Assembly: GCA_037384225.1 (NCBI GenBank)
Contig: JARROD010000176.1
Location: 1-10,035 of the forward strand
Direction of reading: 5' to 3'
DNA from: JARROD01 sp037384225
GTDB lineage: Bacteria > Pseudomonadota > Gammaproteobacteria > Pseudomonadales > Cellvibrionaceae
DNA length: 10,035 bases
Part shown: piece after piece, positions 1-7,245 of the stretch
Layout: every line of letters begins with the position of its first letter
Numbering within the stretch: position 1 is the first letter of the stretch
The notes under the pieces: model-generated
The model's database searches: none
What the model saw: only the letters and a program-made list of their open reading frames with translations
Told to the model about the DNA's origin: nothing
Made by a program: the position numbers and the translations under genes

Positions 1-416
1 ATCCAGCCCCGACAGCTGGCTGAGCTTAGCATTGCTCAGTTCGCACGCTGCGGGGATGTATTCCGCCGATCCAGTTGATAAGTACCCGATGCTTAGTGTT
101 CGTCATCTATGCCAACCCGCGCCAATGATGTGCCCTGGCTGTAAACACGGGAGGTGTTACAAGTGTTTTTTTATGATGATCTGTTTCTCACGCCTGCAAA
201 ACTATTCGGTGCCCTGTGAAGGCCCGAAATTAACTACGCGCGCTTATTGCACGAAAATCAGCTGGCAGCTGGAACTTCTGCATTGGGGGAGCTGTTTCAT
301 ACTAATGGTTGCGGGCGCCGGAGCGAAGGCTGCGGCCAGCAATCTCCACTCCCTACGCGAGGAAACACTCCTAACTATCTCCCCAATACGGGGATTTCAG
401 AGCGATTCATTTTCCC
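1..416. other. Left-edge stretch without a supportable gene
   Basis: No convincing gene is seen. One plus-strand frame stays open from base 2 to 511, but its product is rich in Cys and Met, has no recognisable domain, has no good ribosome-binding site and runs into the end of the GH16 gene on the other strand. A short inverted repeat (TCCCC/GGGGA around 382-396) lies just beyond the GH16 stop and could be a weak hairpin, but no T-run follows it. On the minus strand an ATG at 106 opens a 26-residue frame, and a second minus frame is open from about 102 off the left edge; together they could be the damaged start of a gene leaving the window. Confidence 0.4.
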
Positions 417-1652
417 CTACTGATACACCCGAATGTAATCCACTTCATACTTTGCCGGGAACACCGTATTGCTGGGATCTCCACCATTATTGCCGCCGAT
501 GGCCAGGTTGACAAGCATATACTTGAGGTTATCGAAGGGCTTGCCGCCATCGGGATTCTGAATACCGCTCAAATCGACTTCGTTCATTAGTGCACCGTCC
601 ACATAGAGGCGAATGGTGTTGGAGTTCCAGTCCATCGACCATACGTGAAACTCATTTTCCCAGTTGGGGTTGATATTTTTCAATGAGGAAAGTGACCGGG
701 AAGAGGAATCCCAGGAAGCAGTCCATTTTTGGTTATCATTTTTCTTCCAGGCGGCATTGGCCAGGATTTTACCCCGATAGTACTCCATAATGTCGATTTC
801 GCCATTTTCCGGCCATTTTCCATAGCCCAGCATCCACCATGCCGGCCACATACCGTTGCGGACATCGATTTTTGCGCGAATTTCAAACCGACCGTATTGC
901 CAATCCATTTTTCCTGAGCTTTTCAGGCTGGCGGAGGTGTAGTTTGCGCCCTGGTAACCTTCCCGACGGGCGGTGATGGTTAATACACCGTTGTCCACCC
1001 AGGCATTTTCCTTCCGCGACACGGTGTAGTACTGGGCTTCGTTGTTGCGAACCAAACCTTCCTCGTAGTCCCAAAAAGCGCTGTCGGGAAGTCCAATGTA
1101 ATTAAACTCTTCCGCCCAGGCCAGGGAGAGATTCTGGGTTTCCGGGTACATATCTCTCGCCTCTATCAGCTTGAACTGCTGATTTTGCGTACCGTAGTAG
1201 GTGTATTGACGAATATCACCGCCGTCACTGGTGCTGGTATTCCATACATCCAGTGCCTTTCCGCTGTGGCGGGAAATAATGTTTACATACCCGCTGCCGA
1301 CATCATTGATTTGCCATTGCTGGTTTTCTGTTCCGGCGTAAGAATATTGGCGAATTTCACCGCCATTTTCTGTCGAAAAATCCCAGACATCCAGAGATTT
1401 GGCACTGTGCGCCGGGCGGATACTATAGTAACCATTACCCAGATCGGTAATATCAAATTGCTGGTTAGTGCCATGAACATAGGCCCATTGCTGAACATTC
1501 GCCCCGTTACTCGTACTTCGCTGGGTGATATCCAGCGCGAGACCGCTCTCCCGATTGACAATAGCGTAACGTCCATTGGGAATATCCGCCGCGAAGGCGA
1601 ATGCCGACAACATAAAAAACAAAAGTAAACTGCACGTTATTATATTTTTCAT
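417..1652 (-). CDS. Secreted glycoside hydrolase family 16 enzyme with N-terminal ricin-type lectin (CBM13-like) domain
   Basis: This 411-residue protein probably hydrolyses a beta-glucan or galactan outside the cytoplasm. Residues 1-22 are a signal peptide (hydrophobic core, ending AFA-AD). Residues about 24-162 form a ricin B-like beta-trefoil: three repeats, each with a SGLALD/AKSLDVW/SGKALDVW-like strand and ending in NQQF, NQQW and NQQF (63-66, 110-113, 157-160), the QxW signature. Residues about 175-411 are the GH16 catalytic domain with GEIDIMEYY; by family knowledge E285 is the nucleophile, E290 the acid/base and D287 the assisting Asp. The GRFEIRAKI and WPAWWMLG strands are also typical. 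I chose the ATG at 1652 because AGAGAG precedes it by about 7 bases and it puts the signal peptide at the N terminus; an ATG at 1712 would add 20 residues ahead of it. The exact substrate is not decided by these motifs. It appears to be a single-gene unit. Confidence 0.94.
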   Translation of the reverse strand: MKNIITCSLLLFFMLSAFAFAADIPNGRYAIVNRESGLALDITQRSTSNGANVQQWAYVHGTNQQFDITDLGNGYYSIRPAHSAKSLDVWDFSTENGGEIRQYSYAGTENQQWQINDVGSGYVNIISRHSGKALDVWNTSTSDGGDIRQYTYYGTQNQQFKLIEARDMYPETQNLSLAWAEEFNYIGLPDSAFWDYEEGLVRNNEAQYYTVSRKENAWVDNGVLTITARREGYQGANYTSASLKSSGKMDWQYGRFEIRAKIDVRNGMWPAWWMLGYGKWPENGEIDIMEYYRGKILANAAWKKNDNQKWTASWDSSSRSLSSLKNINPNWENEFHVWSMDWNSNTIRLYVDGALMNEVDLSGIQNPDGGKPFDNLKYMLVNLAIGGNNGGDPSNTVFPAKYEVDYIRVYQ

Positions 1653-2060
1653 AAAAATTCTCTCTATTATTATATTGTAATTATTGAGAAATACCGGCTG
1701 ACACAAGACCAAAACTTAGTCTTTGATGCTGCCCAGCGGCATGGCAGGATTTTCAGAGAGAAAGGCAGAACAGAAGCTTGAAGCTGATTCACTGCTGCTT
1801 AGCACCGGGTACCACCCTTCTTTGCAACAATCCAGAGACCGAACACATCAAAACTTCGCGTTAACACCGCTAAGATAACGCGTTCCAGCGTACTGAATCA
1901 AGCGAGAGAATTCCATACTTTTGAAACTATATTCTTCAAGTCTGTAAAGATTTGGCACTGCGGCTCAAGCCTCAGCACATCTTGAGAATAATGCTTGGCT
2001 TAGTAAGGATGGAACATAGGTAGCTTATATTTATTTATAATATAGGTACTACAATTTGGC
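1653..2060. other. Intergenic region upstream of the GH16 gene
   Basis: No gene is supported here. It must contain the minus-strand promoter of the GH16 gene. A perfect TATAAT is visible on the minus strand about 16 bases before the GH16 ATG, but it lies so close to the start codon that it would leave almost no leader, and no good -35 box sits at the right distance, so I do not call a promoter. A dyad at 1857-1882 is listed separately. The right end (about 2025-2060) is very AT-rich and abuts the palindromic repeat. Confidence 0.4.
1857..1882. repeat. Small perfect dyad, CGCGTTA/TAACGCG
   Basis: The arms CGCGTTA (1857-1863) and TAACGCG (1876-1882) are perfect complements around a 12-base spacer. 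The dyad lies about 205 bases upstream of the GH16 start. It could be a regulator binding site or a small hairpin; no T-run follows, so it is not a terminator. One 7-bp dyad in a 400-base gap could arise by chance. Confidence 0.3.
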
Positions 2061-2226
2061 GTTGTTCATCGTTTCGTCCATTGTCAGGTCCGAGGAGGNN
2101 NNNNNNNNNNNNGGCAGGCTCTGCCGCAAGCGAGCCCCCAGGGAAGGGTTTACGGCGTGTCTCTGGAGGGACTTCGCCTCCTCGGACCGGCTCGGTTAGC
2201 ACCTTAGGTGGGCGAAACGATGAACA
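2061..2226. repeat. Palindromic repeat element (family A), copy 1, interrupted by a run of N
   Basis: The left end reads GTTCATCGTTTCGTCCA and GGTCCGAGGAGG (2064-2098); the right end reads CCTCCTCGGACC (2177-2188) and GGCGAAACGATGAAC (2211-2225), its reverse complement apart from a divergent segment between the two blocks. The interior holds GGCAGGCTCTGCC and a GCAAGCGAGC...GGGTTTACGGC block that occurs inverted in copy 2 (7243-7347). Bases 2159-2188 match 7291-7320 at 29 of 30 positions in direct orientation. It therefore behaves as a head-to-head pair of arms able to fold into a long hairpin, and copy 2 corresponds to a single arm. No transposase is encoded, so it is a non-autonomous or REP-like repeat. 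Confidence 0.8.
2099..2112. other. Assembly gap (14 N)
   Basis: Fourteen undetermined bases lie in the left arm of the palindromic repeat. The equivalent interval in copy 2 (between CCTACC and CCTCCTCGG) is 25 bases, so the real gap may be longer than 14. Assembly probably failed because the two arms are near-identical and fold on each other. Confidence 0.95.
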
Positions 2227-2441
2227 AAGCCTACAATTTGATATCCAGTGTCAACAATTCTTTGTCGAAAGGTATGGCAAGGATCGCCGGCGAATCCGAC
2301 AACACCACCAGCGACGGCAGACTCGATTCCGACCTGGACGGGTGGAACACTGCGCCGGATCGCCTCAATCCGAGCTGGAATCGCAACGGGTCCGATCGCC
2401 CGGCCACACGTCTCCAGGTCAATCACCTGCTGAATTTTTAA
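2220..2441 (+). CDS. Doubtful small hypothetical protein (73 residues)
   Basis: I do not recognise this product. The ATG at 2220 lies in the terminal block of the palindromic repeat and has an AGGTGG Shine-Dalgarno-like sequence 8 bases upstream. The protein begins MNKAYNLISSVNNSLSKGM, a possible amphipathic helix, then becomes very polar (DSDLDGWNTAPDRLNPSWNR region) and ends HLLNF. No signal peptide, membrane segment or Cys is seen. The codons are mostly C- or G-ending, which favours coding, but several other frames on both strands are also open across this GC-rich stretch, which argues against. It is the only proposed plus-strand gene between two minus-strand genes. It may be a real orphan, a gene fragment or chance. 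Confidence 0.3.
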   Translation: MNKAYNLISSVNNSLSKGMARIAGESDNTTSDGRLDSDLDGWNTAPDRLNPSWNRNGSDRPATRLQVNHLLNF

Positions 2442-2558
2442 TCGGTATGCAAATTATCTGACTCAATGACGTTTTTCTTTAAAAATTCACAGGTATTAAG
2501 CCGGCTTTTTATTTCCCGTAGGGACGTGCGCGAGCATTTACCGGGCACAATGTCAAAT

Positions 2559-3233
2559 TCATCTTACCCGGCTCCTCGATAGACGACGCCCGGTGTTGAA
2601 ACCTTTTTTCGCCCAATGGCAGAACCAGCTGGCCATCAGAACACCGGCGCCAGCGATCATCGCCAGGATAAGATTTTGCTCCTGCACGGCCCCGGTCAAT
2701 GCCACCAGCGGAAACCCGTACAACATTTGAATCGGCCAGGCGATGAGAAAATAATAAGGCCAGCGCAGATCGCTCATCGCCAACAACAGATTTTTTACCG
2801 CATAGGGAATAACCGGTATCGCGGTGAAAACCACGGCATATCGAATACGTTTGTCGGCATCTATCCGGGGAATGTTGTAATTGTTTCGCTGCAATAATGC
2901 CTGTAGCATCACTTTGATATGGGTTTTGACCAGCCAATAAGACGCCAGCAGGTGCCAGGCCATGGCCGACCCTATCGCTGCCAGACCGCCGGCGAGACCG
3001 AACTTGGCGCCGGCGAGAACACAAAAGACGCTGATGGGAAAACCCAACAGCGGGAGTATGGCCAGAGTGACGAAAAACAGCGCGGGATGGGTGTCTGGGT
3101 CGAGAAAAAAGCGCTTGATGTCGTCAACCGTCTGGCCTTCGATCTGCACTAACAGCCAACCTATAGCAATAACCAGCAGAATCGTGGCGAGTGGAAATAT
3201 CCAATAGCGATTTTTTAAAATTAAAAATTTCAT
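2559..3233 (-). CDS. VTT/DedA-family (TVP38/TMEM64-like) inner-membrane protein
   Basis: This 224-residue integral membrane protein has hydrophobic segments at about 11-30, 50-72, 78-102, 132-151, 158-180 and 187-205. The region FGLAGGLAAIGSAMAWHLL (78-96) followed by AIPVIPYAVKNLL (138-150) is the pattern of the VTT (SNARE-associated/DedA) domain: a Gly-rich re-entrant helix, then a PxxPY...N segment. Family members are linked to lipid scrambling, undecaprenyl-phosphate recycling or envelope homeostasis; which applies here cannot be read. The C terminus (after 208) is short and very basic (GRRLSRSRVR), presumably cytosolic. It starts 51 bases after the glycosyltransferase stop on the same strand and is probably the last gene of that operon. 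No strong Shine-Dalgarno precedes the ATG at 3233 (ACCGGTTATG), so expression may depend on translation of the upstream gene. No clear terminator follows. Confidence 0.87.
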   Translation of the reverse strand: MKFLILKNRYWIFPLATILLVIAIGWLLVQIEGQTVDDIKRFFLDPDTHPALFFVTLAILPLLGFPISVFCVLAGAKFGLAGGLAAIGSAMAWHLLASYWLVKTHIKVMLQALLQRNNYNIPRIDADKRIRYAVVFTAIPVIPYAVKNLLLAMSDLRWPYYFLIAWPIQMLYGFPLVALTGAVQEQNLILAMIAGAGVLMASWFCHWAKKGFNTGRRLSRSRVR

Positions 3234-3284
3234 AACCGGTGATGAATTCGACCGCTAAAACATAATATCCAGGCGCTTTCAGTA

Positions 3285-4586
3285 TCATTCGTTGTGGGTT
3301 ACGGTTTTGGCGGCTGCCATACTTTTCTCATAAAAGAGTTCCCATTCGGCCTTTATCTGGTAACGCAAGCGATCGAGCATGTTGAGCGTTTCCTCATTTT
3401 CGCCATTGACAGGGTGGGCCTTCGAAAGGTGGCAGGCGATGAGGCGTCGATAAAGAGCCAGCGCTTTTTCAACACACACACCGCGGGAAAATCGTCGCGC
3501 GTTTTCAAGGGCACGCAGGCGTCTGGCCGACGCGTCAACGCTCGCGAGCTGTAACTCGCCGAGTACGGCATCGGCAAAATTTTCCGCACTTGCATTGGCA
3601 TCGAGCAGGCGCCCGTTGTCACCGTCCTCGACCACCTCACGCGCCCCTGGCGCATCCAGCGCCACCACCGGCACGCCTGCGGCCATGGCCTCCGTCAATA
3701 CCATGCCCTGGGTTTCCGACAGCGATGTAAAGACAAAGATATCCATCGCGCATAGGGCATCGGCGAGCTCCCGGCCGGTGCGATTACCGCTAAAAATCAC
3801 CCGCTGCTCCAGCTTGCGGTTGCTGAAAAACTGTTCCAGATCCGCCCTGACGGGGCCATCTCCCGCCAATACAAAACACGCGTGAGGCGAGCGCTCCAGC
3901 ACTGTGGCCATGGCTTCGGCGAGATAGCCGAGATTTTTTTCCAGGGCCAGGCGACCGAGATGGCCGATAATGGGCCGGGAAGGATCGATATTGTAGTGCT
4001 TTCGAAACGTCCCACCGTTCCCCCGCGCGAAAAAATCGAGGTCCACTCCCGAGGGAATAACCTCGATGGGCGTTTCCACACCGCGTCTTTTGATCAGTTC
4101 CGCCACGCTCTCACTGGGCGCGATGACCGCCGTGCACAGGTTGGCGTATTCGGTCGACAGATGCATGGCAAATTGTTTTATCCGCTCAGATTTCAGCGGT
4201 ATATAATGGGTGTACTTTTCATAGAACGTGTGGTGGGTGAACACCAGGGGAATATTGTAGCGGCGCGCCAGCCGCAGGGCAGTGTCGCCTAACAGAAAGG
4301 GATGATGGCTGTGAATAATATCGGGTTTAAAATCTTCGACTGCCTGATTCAATATCAAGGGAATTGGCAGCCGCAAGGAAAAATCACTGCCGTTAAAATT
4401 CTCAATGGCCGGCACCCGGATTACATCTTTTTCCTCCCGGGAGGGGGTGTCGCGCTGCGCAAAGGTCGGCGTGATAATCAGCACCCGATGCCCGAGCTGG
4501 CGCAGGTCCGCCGCCAGGGCGTCGATCGATCTGGCTACGCCACCCACATGGGGCAGATAAGTATTGGTCAGCATAGCAACATTCAT
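3285..4586 (-). CDS. GT4-family (GT-B fold) glycosyltransferase, similar to diacylglycerol glucosyltransferases
   Basis: This 433-residue retaining glycosyltransferase would transfer a sugar from an NDP-sugar. The N-terminal Rossmann domain (1 to about 185) carries TNTYLPHVGGVARS with the GGV acceptor-side loop (15-17), HSHHPFLLG (92-100) and FTHHTFYEKYTHYIP (116-130). The C-terminal domain carries GHLGRLALEKN (208-218, with R212 and K217 expected to bind the donor diphosphate), FVLAGDGP (238-245) and the EX7E motif ETQGMVLTE (E291/E299). The HHTFYEKYTHYIP stretch resembles bacterial monoglucosyldiacylglycerol synthases; that substrate is an inference. The C-terminal 40 residues form an extra charged helix-like tail. 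I start at ATG 4586: GGAGGAG lies 9 bases upstream, and the ATGA overlap with the preceding glycosidase stop (4583) indicates translational coupling. A longer frame from 4697 would add 37 residues that merely overlap the glycosidase. Confidence 0.93.
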   Translation of the reverse strand: MNVAMLTNTYLPHVGGVARSIDALAADLRQLGHRVLIITPTFAQRDTPSREEKDVIRVPAIENFNGSDFSLRLPIPLILNQAVEDFKPDIIHSHHPFLLGDTALRLARRYNIPLVFTHHTFYEKYTHYIPLKSERIKQFAMHLSTEYANLCTAVIAPSESVAELIKRRGVETPIEVIPSGVDLDFFARGNGGTFRKHYNIDPSRPIIGHLGRLALEKNLGYLAEAMATVLERSPHACFVLAGDGPVRADLEQFFSNRKLEQRVIFSGNRTGRELADALCAMDIFVFTSLSETQGMVLTEAMAAGVPVVALDAPGAREVVEDGDNGRLLDANASAENFADAVLGELQLASVDASARRLRALENARRFSRGVCVEKALALYRRLIACHLSKAHPVNGENEETLNMLDRLRYQIKAEWELFYEKSMAAAKTVTHNE

Positions 4587-6859
4587 GGCAGGGTCTCCTC
4601 CGATGCCTGCAGCGGGTGGTTCAACACCGGACGTTCGAGTTCGAAACGCCGGTATCCCGGTATGGAAACGAGCATTTTCGCAGGTTGGGAAAACCATTCG
4701 CCGCGCACGGATAGGGTCTTGTTTCCAGGTCGTCCCTCGATGGAAACGTTGACCGCACCGAAGGGTGTCAGGGTAGGCCCGAAAGCCATGCGTTGCTCCG
4801 TGTTAAACCACTCCGGGAACAAACCAGAACCGACAATCAATTGATCGCCCTCCTCCCGCAGGAAAAGATTTCTGATCATCATCACCCACTCCGCGGCCGC
4901 CCACCCGTGCTGACCGTCGCCCATACAGCCACCCCCGGTCAAAGGGTGGACTGCCTCGGGCCATTGCCCGGTGGGGGAAGCCAGGTCGGCGACGCGCCGC
5001 AACAGCGCGCGGTAGCGGTCGTCCTCACTTCGCAGCAGGGTCTGGGCGATATCCAGCGTCAGGTAAATGTTGATGCCGGAGTGAATCATGTCTTGAAAAA
5101 AAGCGCCGTCGTGAAAGCAGTTGGCCACTAAAAAATCGGTGGTGGCGCGGATGCGGCTGTCCCCGCAGGGAAACAGCTGCAGGGGATAGTCAGCGACCAG
5201 CGATCCTATGGCGCCGGAGTCCATACGCCGGTAGGGCGAGGCGGGTATGCCCCCCCGGGTTCGCCGCGGCGGCAGCCGCGACAGACTGCGCATCACCGCG
5301 GATTCGAATTTTTCGGCCTGCATTTGCAGGTCCCGGGCCAGTGCCCGGTTGCCCCGGCGACCGTAGAGACGGGCGGCGGCGTACAAACCCGCGACGCTCC
5401 AGAAATCGTCCCAATAATAATAATCATTGGGGCCAAAGTGCTCGGCACTGAAGCCGGAGGGCAGTAATCCGGCGTGCAACGTGCTCTGATTGTCCGGCAC
5501 TCTTTTGCGCATGATCCAGGCGGCGGCTTTTTTGACCGACCTGAGGGTTTTGTCGTCCAACCGTTCTCCGGTCACCTGCTCGAAGCGGTCGAAGACCCAC
5601 AATACCTGACCGTTGGAGTCCCATTCTCCCTCCTGGGACTGAAAATAACCGGAGCGTTTTTGCTGTCTGGCGAACTCCCGCAGTGATTCCCTCACCTTGC
5701 CCTTGGCACCGAGCGCGAGCAGCGCGTTGAGCATCAGACAGGCATCGCGGAACCAGAATCGAAAATAAGTGTAGGGACCGGGCACCACTTGATTAGCCGA
5801 CAGCAGCAACAGCGTATGCACTGAAGCCCGATACAAAAACTGAAAATGCTTATCGGGAAGCTCAAGTTTTGCGGTTGTCTCAATGGCCGCATGCCAATCG
5901 GTGGAAATTCTCGGTATCCGGGCGATCTCCTGTTTCAATTCCTGCTGCAGTGGTATGGATACTTTGAGAGTTTCCTGTCGGTCGCCCTTCGGCAGAAGGT
6001 ATAACGCGGCGGCAGTGACCATTCCCACAGAGCAGTGAATACCTTTGGTCTGATCATCCCTTTCCGATAAATGATGGATGACATCGCCGTGTTCGTAGTT
6101 GGAAAAGTGAATGCTTTCAGGCTTTTTATCAAAGAGCACGCTGGTTGTGTTGTCCACGTTGAAAGCATTTCGAGCCGCGTCATATTTCAGCGTTTCGATA
6201 AACTGGATGCCCTCGGGGTTATAGGGGCGCAACGCCACGGCAAGCGTCCCACCACGGGGCAGGTGCGCCTCTATATCGATGACTACTCGCGGTCGCATGT
6301 TTATCCCCAGTGACAGACTGACCGCACTGCGCAAAAACATCCGCTCTTTTTCCGCCGCGGTCACCACCTTCAGGTTGGGATTAAAAATCAATTCTTGATC
6401 GACGTTCTCCAGTTGCGATGGCAACAGTTTGGCACCACCGCGCTCCAGGAGCCAGAAATCGAGCGACCAGCCATCGAACAAAGGCGTGACCAGGCCTCGA
6501 GGATCGACAATCGGGTAGAGGGGTAACTGCGGGTGGCCCACCGCTGTCCAGTTGCGGTGGGTGAGATTGACATGGCTGAAGGAGAAAGCCCGCGGCATAA
6601 ATGACGGATCACCGGGATTGAACTGGCGTACCACCCAATAGGGCCAGACCCAGTCGAGATTGGTCTGAATCGCCCGGGTGTTAAGCAGCCCGCGGGCATG
6701 GAAAATAACGCCGGCTCGGAGCAGCTCCATGGGTTCCTGTACTTCCGAGGGCTGGGAAAATTTCTGCATACGCGCCAGAAAATGGATTGGATCGATAAAA
6801 CCATAGTGGTGGGCGGCGCGCTGTAAAAACATCTTCCAGGGTATTACTTTAGAAAACAT
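4583..6859 (-). CDS. Cytosolic six-hairpin glycosidase, amylo-alpha-1,6-glucosidase / GH15-GH63-like
   Basis: This 758-residue protein has no signal peptide or membrane segment, so it should act in the cytoplasm. Residues 1 to about 320 are a beta-rich N-terminal region; about 335-670 form an (alpha/alpha)6 barrel. Barrel signatures are YFRFWFRDACLML (365-377), GEWDSNGQVLWVFDRF (411-426), YYWDDFWSVAGLY (481-493), HDGAFFQDMIHSGINIYL (583-600) and GQWPEAVHP...GGGCMGDGQHGWAAAEW (631-658). These fit the glucoamylase/debranching-enzyme superfamily; D372, E412, D485 and E635 are plausible catalytic or substrate-contacting acids, but I cannot assign them. A small beta domain follows (about 675-740). 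The substrate is probably an alpha-glucan or glucosylated metabolite. The start at 6859 is well supported: GGGAGG lies 8 bases before the ATG. It is the first gene of the unit, overlapping the glycosyltransferase start by 4 bases. A trehalase or glucosylglycerate-hydrolase role is possible. Confidence 0.88.
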   Translation of the reverse strand: MFSKVIPWKMFLQRAAHHYGFIDPIHFLARMQKFSQPSEVQEPMELLRAGVIFHARGLLNTRAIQTNLDWVWPYWVVRQFNPGDPSFMPRAFSFSHVNLTHRNWTAVGHPQLPLYPIVDPRGLVTPLFDGWSLDFWLLERGGAKLLPSQLENVDQELIFNPNLKVVTAAEKERMFLRSAVSLSLGINMRPRVVIDIEAHLPRGGTLAVALRPYNPEGIQFIETLKYDAARNAFNVDNTTSVLFDKKPESIHFSNYEHGDVIHHLSERDDQTKGIHCSVGMVTAAALYLLPKGDRQETLKVSIPLQQELKQEIARIPRISTDWHAAIETTAKLELPDKHFQFLYRASVHTLLLLSANQVVPGPYTYFRFWFRDACLMLNALLALGAKGKVRESLREFARQQKRSGYFQSQEGEWDSNGQVLWVFDRFEQVTGERLDDKTLRSVKKAAAWIMRKRVPDNQSTLHAGLLPSGFSAEHFGPNDYYYWDDFWSVAGLYAAARLYGRRGNRALARDLQMQAEKFESAVMRSLSRLPPRRTRGGIPASPYRRMDSGAIGSLVADYPLQLFPCGDSRIRATTDFLVANCFHDGAFFQDMIHSGINIYLTLDIAQTLLRSEDDRYRALLRRVADLASPTGQWPEAVHPLTGGGCMGDGQHGWAAAEWVMMIRNLFLREEGDQLIVGSGLFPEWFNTEQRMAFGPTLTPFGAVNVSIEGRPGNKTLSVRGEWFSQPAKMLVSIPGYRRFELERPVLNHPLQASEETLP

Positions 6860-6900
6860 CGTGTTTGCCTCCCTGTTTGATCTCTCTGGTTTTGGTTGCT

Positions 6901-6921
6901 GTGCACCACTCGATGGTGGAC
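6901..6921. promoter_or_regulatory. Imperfect dyad in the operon leader, GTGCACCA/TGGTGGAC
   Basis: The arms 6901-6908 and 6914-6921 pair at 7 of 8 positions around a 5-base spacer. The dyad lies about 42-62 bases upstream of the glycosidase ATG on the minus strand. It could be a repressor operator or an mRNA leader hairpin; neither can be shown from the sequence. Confidence 0.35.
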
Positions 6922-6959
6922 GTGGTACGAAATAGCAGCGAACAGACTTAACGTTTTAA

Positions 6960-6974
6960 GGCATACTTAATGCC
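6960..6974. promoter_or_regulatory. Perfect short dyad GGCAT/ATGCC in the operon leader
   Basis: GGCAT (6960-6964) and ATGCC (6970-6974) flank ACTTA. It lies about 100 bases upstream of the glycosidase start, a common operator distance. The arms are only 5 bases long, so chance is a real possibility. Confidence 0.25.
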
Positions 6975-7203
6975 AACAAAATCTGCGCCTTACGCGGCTT
7001 TGATCTAAAAACCGATTTTTAAATAAAATCATCATTCGTGAACTTCTATAGAAATGTAAACTTAGAACTCACGGAAAAATAAATGTTCAAAAACCAAAAG
7101 GCCAAGTGCCAGACGTTGACCAAACAGCGCTGTTGCAGCTCAGATATGCGTTGGAAGGAAAAAATAACCGCCGCCGCATGGCAGAATCCACGTAAAGAAA
7201 AGC

Positions 7204-7245
7204 AGCGAAGCGGTTCTGGGCCGAAAATTTATGCACCGATGGGGT
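7204..7245. repeat. Terminal fragment of the MITE-like repeat (family B)
   Basis: These 42 bases match the reverse complement of the left end of the full element at 7531 with 4 mismatches, including GGGCCGAAAATTTATGCA. The terminal block (CGATGGGGT here, CGATAGGGT in the full copy) runs directly into the family A repeat with no spacer. This is a solo end: the remainder of the element is not found to its left. Confidence 0.8.

Larger units (their letters stand above)
6860..7203. promoter_or_regulatory. Intergenic leader of the glycosidase-glycosyltransferase-VTT operon
   Basis: No gene is supported here. Transcription of the three-gene unit must start in this stretch, which is AT-rich at about 6950-7080. 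On the minus strand a TTTACA and an AATGAT separated by 18 bases (about 7030-7060) could form a weak sigma-70 promoter; the match is poor and I give it little weight. Two dyads in the leader are listed separately. The part from about 7080 to 7203 has no recognisable feature and leads into the repeats. Confidence 0.35.

Noticed and set aside
32..511. Plus-strand open frame of 159 codons with a CxxC...CxxC cluster
   Set aside because: No ribosome-binding site or recognisable domain; unusual Cys/Met-rich composition; its last third is antisense to the well-supported GH16 gene, so the zinc-finger-like cysteines are probably coincidental.
1653..1712. Upstream ATG extending the GH16 protein by 20 residues
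   Set aside because: It would place 20 extra residues before a clear signal peptide; the ATG at 1652 has the better Shine-Dalgarno sequence.
2196..2426. Minus-strand open frames across the 2200-2440 segment
   Set aside because: Several frames are open at once because the stretch is GC-rich; none of the minus-strand products has a recognisable domain or a good start.
2496..2517. AAGCCGGCTTTTTATTT as an intrinsic terminator
   Set aside because: The palindrome has no loop, so it cannot form a useful stem; the T-rich tail alone is not enough.
4587..4697. Upstream start extending the glycosyltransferase by 37 residues
   Set aside because: The extension only overlaps the glycosidase coding sequence; the ATGA overlap and GGAGGAG at 4586 give the standard N terminus of the family.
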